From positions 1 through 57,104 of the forward strand of contig JAJPIM010000038.1 of NCBI GenBank assembly GCA_021324775.1: DNA of 57,104 bases, read 5' to 3'. The notes under the pieces are model-generated. The model searched no databases and was not told the origin of the DNA. It was given only the letters and a program-made list of their open reading frames with translations. A program made the translations under genes and the position numbers. Numbering within the stretch: position 1 is the first letter of the stretch; each line of letters opens with the position of its first letter. Positions 35,505-42,876 of this stretch are shown piece by piece. The stretch comes from Gemmatimonadota bacterium (lineage in GTDB: Bacteria > Gemmatimonadota > Gemmatimonadetes > Gemmatimonadales > Gemmatimonadaceae).

Positions 35505-38285
35505 TCAGTATCCCAGCGTCACGCGCACGAGGAAGTACCGCGGCTGGGGCGTGATCCCGAAAGTACTCACGGGATCGCCGGCCGCGGTGTTGATCTCGGG
35601 GTCGACCCCGGTGTACCGGGTCCAGAGCCAGAGATTACGCGCCAGCAGCGAGAATGTCGCTGTCCCCGTGTGGAGCGCATGCGCGAGCGCCGGGGTCGCG
35701 ACATACGATAGCGATAGCTCGCGCAGGCGGATGAACGAGGCATCCTGTGCGGGCCCGAAGTACGTGGGGCCGTCGGCCGACGTCGCACTCAGACCGACCG
35801 CCACTGCCTGCGCCTGTTGCGCGAGCGGCGCACGAGCATCGTTCGCGCCCCGCGTGCTGCCCACGAGTAGTTGCATCGCGAGATCGTCGTCGATCAGCCG
35901 ATTGCCGCCTGAGTAGCCGACGAGCGCACCGACTCGCAGACGATCCCCGAAAAAGCCGAGCGTTGAGTGCAGGGCGACCGTCCGGGTGGGTATCGAGGTA
36001 CCCTGATCGGACAGCGGTCCGAGGGTCATCTCACTCGGCTCAATGATGCCGTCACCGTTGGCATCGCGGTAGCCGATCGATGGCTCCCAGATGTCGTACA
36101 GCGAATGCCCGGCCGCGTCGTAGTAGGGACCCACACCGGTGGTACTCAGCGCCAAGATCGAGACCGGAAGGTCGGCCGCGACCAAGCGGTTCTGATTCGT
36201 CCAGGCGTTGACATCAAGATTCCAGGTGAGTGCGGCGGTGTGAACGATGGCGAAGCCCACCGCTGCCTCGATGCCGCGATTCTGGATGACGCCCGAGTTC
36301 GCCTCACCTCCGTCAGGGCTCGGCAGAATGGCGCCGGTCGTTGTCTTGTCGTAAACAGTCAAACTGAGCGTAATACGAGTGTGATCCGATGATGCATCCA
36401 GCCCCGCCTCGTACTCACGGACGCGCTCTGGATGCAGCAGAGGAGGCTCGCTCACAGCAAGAGAGCAGCCGCTGGTCCCGCACAGGGTGCGGAAGAAAAC
36501 CTGCCGCGGCGAAATGGGAAGATCACCTGCCTCGCCAAGCGCAGCACGAAGCCGGAGGTCGTCTTCGCCACGACGGAACGCGGACCAGGACACGGCCACA
36601 CGCGGATACGCGGCAGTGATGGGCGGTGCGCCTAGCCACTTGGTCCCATCGAGTCGGAGCGCGCCTGTCACGAACAGGCGGTCCCGGAGACTCAGCGATT
36701 CCTCGAGAAAAGCCCCATGCTGCTGTATATCGAGGGCGCCTACCGACGGCGATTCTACGATGCCGGTGTTCGTGCCGTCCGTGAGCCCTTGCTCCTCGAC
36801 CGATGAGTTCACATAAGCTGCTTCACGGTACTGGAGTCCGAGCGCCGTGACGGCCGACACCCCACGCCAGGGGTCAGCGGTCGCCGAGATCACCGCATCG
36901 GCCGAGTAGTTGTGGGTGGAGTAATGATCGGTGCCCAGGTAACCGGGGAGCTGCGTATCGGGGTCGTCGATGGCGTAGATGTGTCCGTCGCTCACTGTGT
37001 TGCTGTGGTCGACACCGCCACTCAGCCGCCCGTCGAGCCACCGCAGCGGGTGCCACATCCAGTTCGCCCCGGTGATGTAGCGCTCGATATGATCGGTCGA
37101 TTCCAGCCCGAAGAGGTACCGTGGGCGCGCGAAAACGTCATTCCAGCCGGCCGCGGGCGATTGGGTCGAGGAGCCGAGCGCCAGGCTGAGTGCCATCGCG
37201 GACTCGCTTGCCGCGCTGTGATCGCCATTGATCGCGTTCGCGAAGAGCGAGACGGTCCCGAACCGGCTGAGATCGATCGACGCCGTCGCGCGGAGATTCG
37301 TGCGATCAAGCCGGTTGGGCCGGAGTTCTCCATTGAGCGGCGGAAAACCATCCTGCGCCGAGTAGAGCTGTGCGTCGGCGGGCGGCATCTCCAGTATGCC
37401 TGTCTCGCTCTGGCGCTGTCCGGAAACGAAGTAGCGCAACGGGCCGATGCCTCCGTGCACCTGGAGCCCAAAACGATCGCGCCCACCACCGGCGAACGGC
37501 GTCGTCATCGCGGTGGACAGCGGAGAGAAGTGCGTGATGCTGTCAACGACGCACGACCCGGAGACTTGATCGAGTGGCGTGCAATGGACAATCGATGGCG
37601 TGGCGCCCGTCGTGTGGCCCCAGGCAAAGTAGCTATTGGGCTCTCCGCCATGCGTGACTGCCAACTGGCCCGCCTCGGCGTCTGTTGACCATTCGGGTTG
37701 CGTGCCGACCGGCGGCTTGGTCGTCACGAGGATCACGCCATTCACGGCGTCGATCCCGTACTCCGTTGTCGCCGCCGGTCCCCTCAGAACATCGACGCGC
37801 TCGATCTCATCCGGATCGAGGTCTTCGAGGCGGCCCTGGCGCGGGGCGGCAAACGCAAGCGGACTGTCGGTGGCAGTCTCGGCCCGATTCAAACCGCCAG
37901 GATCAGCATCGACGCGAACGCCGTCGAGATAGACCACCGGATCGCTACCGTTCGCGCTTGCGACGCCGCGGATGACGATCCGCGCACCGCTCCCACTCTG
38001 GCCGCCGACGCTCTGGACATCAACACCCGGCACTCGATCGGCCAACACGTCGGTGAACTGGAGGATCGGCGCGGTCGGCACGATCGTGTCGGCCCGCACG
38101 GTCCCGATGGTTGCTCCTTGCTCCATCCGGGGACGCGGGCCGGCCGTGGCAGGCACTGAGTCTCGGCTGGCGACGCCGCCCGGGGCGACAGATGTCGTTT
38201 GCCCGCGGGCCGTCGTCACGCTGAGCCCAAACGCCGCCAACACGATGGCAACGCCAATCGGTGATTTCGACGCTGCCACCGGCAC
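35505..38285 (-). CDS. SusC/RagA-like TonB-dependent outer-membrane receptor
   Basis: A 926-residue outer-membrane receptor. GTG 38285 leads to a signal peptide (PIGVAIVLAAFGLSVTTARG). The plug domain includes LADRVPGVDVQSVGGQSGSG, RIVIRGVASANGSDPVVYLD and ERVDVLRGPAATTEYGIDAV. The rest is a 22-strand-type barrel ending VRVTLGY. VYLDGVR and the GxxANGVI-like step are typical of SusC/RagA. Unlike most SusC proteins there is no carboxypeptidase-regulatory domain before the plug and no SusD partner nearby. The substrate is unknown; TonB-dependent uptake of a large or scarce nutrient is the family role. No better start was found upstream. Confidence 0.88.
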   Translation of the reverse strand: MPVAASKSPIGVAIVLAAFGLSVTTARGQTTSVAPGGVASRDSVPATAGPRPRMEQGATIGTVRADTIVPTAPILQFTDVLADRVPGVDVQSVGGQSGSGARIVIRGVASANGSDPVVYLDGVRVDADPGGLNRAETATDSPLAFAAPRQGRLEDLDPDEIERVDVLRGPAATTEYGIDAVNGVILVTTKPPVGTQPEWSTDAEAGQLAVTHGGEPNSYFAWGHTTGATPSIVHCTPLDQVSGSCVVDSITHFSPLSTAMTTPFAGGGRDRFGLQVHGGIGPLRYFVSGQRQSETGILEMPPADAQLYSAQDGFPPLNGELRPNRLDRTNLRATASIDLSRFGTVSLFANAINGDHSAASESAMALSLALGSSTQSPAAGWNDVFARPRYLFGLESTDHIERYITGANWMWHPLRWLDGRLSGGVDHSNTVSDGHIYAIDDPDTQLPGYLGTDHYSTHNYSADAVISATADPWRGVSAVTALGLQYREAAYVNSSVEEQGLTDGTNTGIVESPSVGALDIQQHGAFLEESLSLRDRLFVTGALRLDGTKWLGAPPITAAYPRVAVSWSAFRRGEDDLRLRAALGEAGDLPISPRQVFFRTLCGTSGCSLAVSEPPLLHPERVREYEAGLDASSDHTRITLSLTVYDKTTTGAILPSPDGGEANSGVIQNRGIEAAVGFAIVHTAALTWNLDVNAWTNQNRLVAADLPVSILALSTTGVGPYYDAAGHSLYDIWEPSIGYRDANGDGIIEPSEMTLGPLSDQGTSIPTRTVALHSTLGFFGDRLRVGALVGYSGGNRLIDDDLAMQLLVGSTRGANDARAPLAQQAQAVAVGLSATSADGPTYFGPAQDASFIRLRELSLSYVATPALAHALHTGTATFSLLARNLWLWTRYTGVDPEINTAAGDPVSTFGITPQPRYFLVRVTLGY

Positions 38286-38542
38286 CTCGCTGCGAGACTC
38301 CGACCGCCCGTTGCAGCCTCATCCGGCGGCCCTCAGAGGTAGCGACGGGAATCGCTGCGGTCAAACGTGTGAAGATCGGCCCGACCGTCGCATCGCCGGT
38401 GATGTTACGTGGCGTATGGCGGGGTTACATCTCGAGCCTGGACATTACTCAGGAATCATCCCGATTGTTCGTAGCCACAGCTCGACCAACCGAGTCCCTG
38501 TGGGTGGGCCCGACTTCCGCGGATTCTCACGCCCCGAGGAGG

Positions 38543-38722
38543 ATGACCACAGTGACGCCGGCTCCGCTCCGCGCTTGCATCCTGTTCGCGTTGCTCTTGC
38601 GGAGCGTCGGGGCGACGCGCGGACTCGCGGCTCAGCAGCCCACGCCGAAGCCCGATATCGCGTACGTCGAGATCGCGGGCACTCCGCTCGGCGGATCGAG
38701 CGGAGACGGCGGCTTGTCAGCT
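38543..38722 (+). pseudogene. Truncated N-terminus of a secreted-protein gene
   Basis: AGGAGG at 38537-38542 is placed for the GTG at 38552 (or ATG 38543). A signal-peptide-like stretch follows (APLRACILFALLLRSVGATR, then GLAAQQPTPKPDIAYVEI). About 60 codons in, recognisable coding character ends around 38,720, where the promoter and operator of the metal-sensor gene begin. The frame remains open into the sensor gene but only as out-of-frame overlap. This looks like the 5' remnant of a gene cut off by arrival of the metal-resistance genes; the downstream part is not found in this window. Confidence 0.5.
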
Positions 38723-38743
38723 GGTAGTATAGTGGGGTATACT
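38714..38743 (+). promoter_or_regulatory. Metal-sensor gene promoter, probably leaderless
   Basis: TTGTCA (38714-38719) and TATACT (38738-38743) are spaced by 18 bp, close to the sigma-70 consensus. The -10 ends seven bases before the ATG at 38751, and there is no ribosome site, implying a leaderless transcript. Confidence 0.7.
38726..38743. promoter_or_regulatory. Candidate operator for the CsoR/RcnR-type sensor
   Basis: AGTATA-GTGGGG-TATACT is an inverted repeat with a G-tract core, the architecture of CsoR/RcnR family operators (A/T-rich arms around a G/C tract). It covers the -10 hexamer, so binding would block transcription of the sensor and the following ATPase. Confidence 0.6.
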
Positions 38744-38750
38744 TCACGCC

Positions 38751-39026
38751 ATGTCTCATATCGTCCAGAACAAGACCAAGCTCGCCCAACGCGTGGGCCG
38801 GATCCGGGGCCAGGTGGACGCCGTCGCGCGCGCCTTGGAAGACGGGGCCGAGTGCGGAGAGGTGCTGCGTCTCATCGCCAGCGCGCGCGGGGCGATGAAC
38901 GGCCTCATGGCCGAGGTGCTGGAGGACCACATCCGCCACCACGCGTTCCGCGGCGCCCGTTCGGGTTCGGTCGACGCCCAGGCGGCGAACGAAGTCATTG
39001 ACGTTATTCGCTCCTACCTGAAATAG
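38751..39026 (+). CDS. RcnR/CsoR-family metal-sensing repressor
   Basis: A 91-residue all-helical repressor of the DUF156 family (CsoR, RcnR, FrmR). Candidate metal ligands are H3 (MSHIVQNK), C35 (EDGAECGEVL), H60 and H64 (LEDHIRHHAF). The H-C-H-H set is that of the nickel/cobalt sensor RcnR, rather than the C-H-C set of copper-sensing CsoR. The RcnR-like N-terminus MSH and the motif GQVDAVARALEDG agree. These repressors release DNA when metal binds. It is followed by a P-type ATPase 57 bp downstream, its likely target, and preceded by an operator-like inverted repeat. Confidence 0.92.
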   Translation: MSHIVQNKTKLAQRVGRIRGQVDAVARALEDGAECGEVLRLIASARGAMNGLMAEVLEDHIRHHAFRGARSGSVDAQAANEVIDVIRSYLK

Positions 39027-39083
39027 GCCGGCCCCCGTCCCGCGCCGCCACTTCTGCCGTCGACCGATGCCTGCGAGGCTGCC

Positions 39084-41126
39084 ATGACGCCGAAGCCCGA
39101 AACGCTCGAGGAGGCCGCCGGCGAGCGCCTCACGCCACCCGCCCGCGCCGCCAGCACTCCCGGCTACGCTCAGCACGGCCGCGATCTGCGCGACCGCGAT
39201 CTGCACGACACCGAGCATGGGGCCGAGCAGCACGAGCACGGAGAGTCCATTGAGGGGCGGGAGATCGCCCGCGTCGTGTTCGTGGCGATCACCGCCGCGG
39301 CAGTCTGGTTTCACATCTGGGAGCCGTTCGCGAGGGTGAGCGTCATCGGACTGCTCGGCATCGCGGTGGGAGGCTATCCGATCTTCAAGGAAGCGTGGGA
39401 GAACATCCGCGAGCGCCGGATGACGATGGAGCTGTCGATGACGATCGCGCTCGTCGCGGCTCTGCTGATCGGGCAATTCTTCACGGCGCTGGTCATCATC
39501 GCGTTCGTGCTCGTCGCCGAGATTCTGGAGGGATTGACTGTCGGCCGCGGGCGGAAAGCGATCCGTAATCTCCTGGACTACCTGCCTCAGACTGCGGTCG
39601 TGCGCCGCACCGGCGGCGCGAGCGAGATCGAGGCGAGCGAGCTCACGGTGGGCGATATCGTGCTCGTTGCACCCGGGGCCCGGATCGCGGTCGACGGGCG
39701 GGTGCTCGCCGGGCACTCGTACGTCGATCAATCCACGATCACAGGTGAGTCCGTGCCGGTAGAGAAGACGATTGGCGCGCCGGTGTTCGCCGGGACGATG
39801 AACCAGACCGGGGCTCTCGATGTCGCTGCCGAACGGCTCGGACGCGACACGAGCTTCGGCAAGATCGTCGAGGTCGTCGAGCGAGCCGAACGCTCGCGCG
39901 CACCGGTGCAGAAGACGGCCGATCGCTATGCGGGCTACCTGGTATACTTTGCGCTGGGCTGTGCCGCTTTGACGTTCGCCATCACCCGCAACGCGACGTC
40001 GACGATCTCGGTGATCATCGTGGCCGGTGCGTGCGGCATCGCCGCCGGTACTCCCCTCGCAGTGCTTGGAGCCATCGGCCGGTCGGCGCGTGCCGGGGCG
40101 ATCATCAAGGGCGGCCGCTATCTGGAAGCGCTGTGGGCGATCGACACCGTCGCTTTCGACAAGACCGGCACCGTGACGATGGGTGTGCCGGAGGTCCGCG
40201 CCATTCGCCCAGTCGCCGGCACGGAGCGCGAGTTGCTCGAGGCGGCCGCTGTGGCCGGACGCCGGTCGGAGCACCCGCTGGGGCGCGCCATCGTTGCCCG
40301 CGCGAACGCCGCGGGCGTCGCCGCCGCAGAGCCGGCAACGTTCGACTATACGCCCGGTCGCGGCGTCTTGGCGACGACGGGTCGCGGGGAGCGAATCCTC
40401 GCCGGCACCCCGACGTATCTCGCCGAGCGCGGCGTCATCGGGACACCCACTGTCGGCGCCAACGGCACAGGGGAGGGTGGTCCCCTCTCATCCGTGCTCG
40501 TCGCGCGGGATGGGCGATTCCTCGGCACGATCGACGTCGCGGACGCCGTGCGACCCGAGGCCGCCGCCGCGGTGCGTGCGTTGCGCAACATGGGGCTCCG
40601 GACCGTACTCCTCACGGGCGACGCTCGCCCGGTCGCTGACGCAGTGGCTCGGGAGTTGAGAGTCGATGACGTGGGCGCCGAACTGCTGCCTGCCGAGAAA
40701 GCGGCAAGGGTTCGCGCCCTCGCGGAGAGCGGACGGAGGATCGCGATGGTCGGCGATGGCGTCAACGATGCGCCGGCACTGGTCGAGGCCAGCGTCGGGG
40801 TGGCGATGGGGTCGGGGACCGATGTGGCGCAGGAAAGCGCCGACATCGTTCTGCTGGGCAGCGACCTCCGGGCGTTCGCCGAGACCGTTCGGATTGCGCG
40901 GCGGTGCCGTGCCATCATTCGCTTCAATTTCATCGGTACGCTGTCCGTCGACGCGCTCGGCGTCGGACTCGCGGCATTCGGCTATCTGAACCCGCTCATG
41001 GCGGCGTTCATCCACGTCGCCTCGGAGCTCACCTTCATCCTGAACTCGGCGCGGCTACTGCCCGCGGTGTCGCGGGCGCCGTCGGCTCCGTCGCGCCCGG
41101 TCGCGGCTGCCACCGCTGCGGTGTGA
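39084..41126 (+). CDS. Heavy-metal P1B-type ATPase with non-canonical CPx motif
   Basis: A 680-residue metal-exporting ATPase of the inner membrane. It has TGES (residues 220-223, actuator), AFDKTGT with the phosphorylated D359, SEHPLG (395-400) and MVGDGVNDAPAL (near 556). The C-terminal helices read NFIGTLSVDALGVGLAAFGY and HVASELTFILNSARLLP. The N-terminus has no HMA CxxC domain but a His-rich stretch (about residues 30-55). The intramembrane metal site, usually CPC, SPC or TPC, is GAC (VAGACGIAAGTP, C317) with no proline. Linked to a RcnR-type sensor, nickel or cobalt export is the best guess; zinc or copper remain possible. Confidence 0.92.
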   Translation: MTPKPETLEEAAGERLTPPARAASTPGYAQHGRDLRDRDLHDTEHGAEQHEHGESIEGREIARVVFVAITAAAVWFHIWEPFARVSVIGLLGIAVGGYPIFKEAWENIRERRMTMELSMTIALVAALLIGQFFTALVIIAFVLVAEILEGLTVGRGRKAIRNLLDYLPQTAVVRRTGGASEIEASELTVGDIVLVAPGARIAVDGRVLAGHSYVDQSTITGESVPVEKTIGAPVFAGTMNQTGALDVAAERLGRDTSFGKIVEVVERAERSRAPVQKTADRYAGYLVYFALGCAALTFAITRNATSTISVIIVAGACGIAAGTPLAVLGAIGRSARAGAIIKGGRYLEALWAIDTVAFDKTGTVTMGVPEVRAIRPVAGTERELLEAAAVAGRRSEHPLGRAIVARANAAGVAAAEPATFDYTPGRGVLATTGRGERILAGTPTYLAERGVIGTPTVGANGTGEGGPLSSVLVARDGRFLGTIDVADAVRPEAAAAVRALRNMGLRTVLLTGDARPVADAVARELRVDDVGAELLPAEKAARVRALAESGRRIAMVGDGVNDAPALVEASVGVAMGSGTDVAQESADIVLLGSDLRAFAETVRIARRCRAIIRFNFIGTLSVDALGVGLAAFGYLNPLMAAFIHVASELTFILNSARLLPAVSRAPSAPSRPVAAATAAV

Positions 41127-41221
41127 TGCTGTGCCGGCATACGCACCGCGCGCGGACTCTTGCCCGTCCAAACCATTCGGTGAGTTGCGGCCCCGCAGCC
41201 GCCGTGGACCCCCGCAGGTCG

Positions 41222-42775
41222 CTAGTGTCCCGGAGCCTCGGTCGTCGCGACCGCCGTCGGCCACCCGCCACCGAGCGATTGATAGAGGTCCACGACGCCG
41301 GCCAGTGCCTGGAACTCGACGGCCACCAGCGTTTGCTCCGCAGCGAACAAGCTCCGTTGGGCGGTCAATACGTCCAAGTACGGAGCGTAGCCGGCCTCGT
41401 ACTTGTCCCGCGACAGCCGATAGGCGATACGGAGCGCTTGCACCTCCGCCTGCAACGCGACGGTTTGCTGACGATCGTTGCGCACTTCCGAGAGATAGTT
41501 ATTGACATCGTGAAAGGCGGCGAGCACAGCCTGCTCATAGGTGTTCCGCGCCTCGACCGCACGCGCCTCTGCGGCGTGCTGCGCGTCCGCGAGCGCGCCA
41601 AAATCGAAGACCGGAATCGACACGCCTGCGTAGACCTGGTAAATCTGGTTGCCTGGTGCGGTGAATGGACCCGGCGGGATGTAGCGGCTGGTTGAGAAGT
41701 TGTCGTAGCCCCAGTACCCGTTGATCGTAAACGTGGGTAACCGTGCGTCGATCGCCGCCCCGACGCCGGCCGTCGCTGCTCGGAGCTGCGCCTCGGCCTG
41801 TCGGACATCGGGCCGGCGTTCGAGCAGCTGCGACGGAATACCGACGGGCACATCGACGGCGTTTAAGACGTCGTTGAGTGAGCGCCCGCGCGGAATCGAC
41901 GCCGGGGAGCGGCCCAGGAGCACGCTGAGCTCGTTCTCTGTCTGTTCCACCTGCTTCTCGTATGATGCGACCGACGAAGCGGCGTCGCCGACGTCACCTT
42001 CGAATTGCCGCAGGTCGAGCTCCGCGATCGTGCCGCGATTGAATTTCTTTTGCGACAGTGTGTAGGTCTCCTGTCGTGACGCGAGGGTGCGTTTCGCGAT
42101 ATCCAGGTCGAGGTCCAGCTCTCGGAGCTGGAGATAGGCGGTGGCGACGGACCCGACGAGCGAGAGCAGCACGGATCGGCGGCTTTCCTCTTCCGCCAGG
42201 AGATTGCCGCGGGCCTCGGCTCGCACGTTCCGCAAGCGACCCCAAAAGTCGAGCTCCCACGATACGTTGCCCAGGCCCTCGAGATAGTTCTGCGGAGGAA
42301 TCGAGATGCTGCCCAACGCCTCCTTTTCTCGCCCCGACTGGCCGGTGATCGTGAAAGCAGGGAACAGTCCAGCGGTCGCCCGACGCAGATCGGCCTGGTA
42401 TTCCTGGACCGTCGCGGCCGCGACCCGTACGTCGCGGTTCCCGTTGATCGCGGTGACAACGAGCTGCTTGAGGACCGTGTCTTGGAACAGGTCGAACCAG
42501 GACGCCGCGGCGGTCGCGTCCGATTGCAAGAAGGTCGGCCGCGACAGCGCGCGCGTCTCGGCGTCTGACGTTGCCTCGGACGTGTCCGGCCGGCGACGGG
42601 CCATGGAGTCCCGGCTGGCGGCGAGCGCGTCATACGTTGACCTGAGCGAGTCCGCGCCAAGCGGAACCGGCCGATATTGCGGCGGCGGCTGCGTATCGGG
42701 TCGGTGGTACCCGGGCCCGACCGCACACCCCGCTGCCAGCCACATCGCAAGCGATACAAGAGAGAGGCGTGCCAC
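41222..42775 (-). CDS. Outer-membrane efflux lipoprotein (NodT/OprM family)
   Basis: The outer-membrane channel of a tripartite efflux pump, 517 residues from GTG 42775. This start gives a compact lipoprotein signal with lipobox LAAGC (MARLSLVSLAMWLAAGC). GTG 42868 would add 31 non-signal residues. The family body has AVGPGYHRPDTQPP after the lipid-anchored Cys, PTFLQSDATAAASWFDLFQD, SWELDFWGRLRNVRAEAR, LLERRPDVRQAEAQLRAA and VPLFQSLGGGW-like ends (DLYQSLGGGWP). The two outer-membrane-factor repeats are both present. It follows the RND permease gene on the same strand. Confidence 0.93.
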   Translation of the reverse strand: MARLSLVSLAMWLAAGCAVGPGYHRPDTQPPPQYRPVPLGADSLRSTYDALAASRDSMARRRPDTSEATSDAETRALSRPTFLQSDATAAASWFDLFQDTVLKQLVVTAINGNRDVRVAAATVQEYQADLRRATAGLFPAFTITGQSGREKEALGSISIPPQNYLEGLGNVSWELDFWGRLRNVRAEARGNLLAEEESRRSVLLSLVGSVATAYLQLRELDLDLDIAKRTLASRQETYTLSQKKFNRGTIAELDLRQFEGDVGDAASSVASYEKQVEQTENELSVLLGRSPASIPRGRSLNDVLNAVDVPVGIPSQLLERRPDVRQAEAQLRAATAGVGAAIDARLPTFTINGYWGYDNFSTSRYIPPGPFTAPGNQIYQVYAGVSIPVFDFGALADAQHAAEARAVEARNTYEQAVLAAFHDVNNYLSEVRNDRQQTVALQAEVQALRIAYRLSRDKYEAGYAPYLDVLTAQRSLFAAEQTLVAVEFQALAGVVDLYQSLGGGWPTAVATTEAPGH

Positions 42776-42876
42776 CTCAGTCGTCTCTTGCTGGCAATGG
42801 CGACTGACCCCCGGCTGGGACCAGCGCGTGCGCAGCACAGGGACCCACCAGTCGCTCGCTCGGCCCACGGGGTCCG

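Noticed and set aside
38020-38364. 114-residue - strand frame overlapping the TonB receptor start
   Set aside because: It was considered as a longer N-terminus or a frameshift of the receptor, but it is Arg-rich shadow sequence and the receptor signal peptide is intact in its own frame.
39940-39960. TATACTT inside the P-type ATPase gene
   Set aside because: It encodes LVYFA in a transmembrane helix and has no downstream start; coincidence is enough.
41188-41203. Five-bp stem between the ATPase gene and the efflux channel gene
   Set aside because: The stem GCGGC/GCCGC is too short in this GC-rich context to call a terminator.
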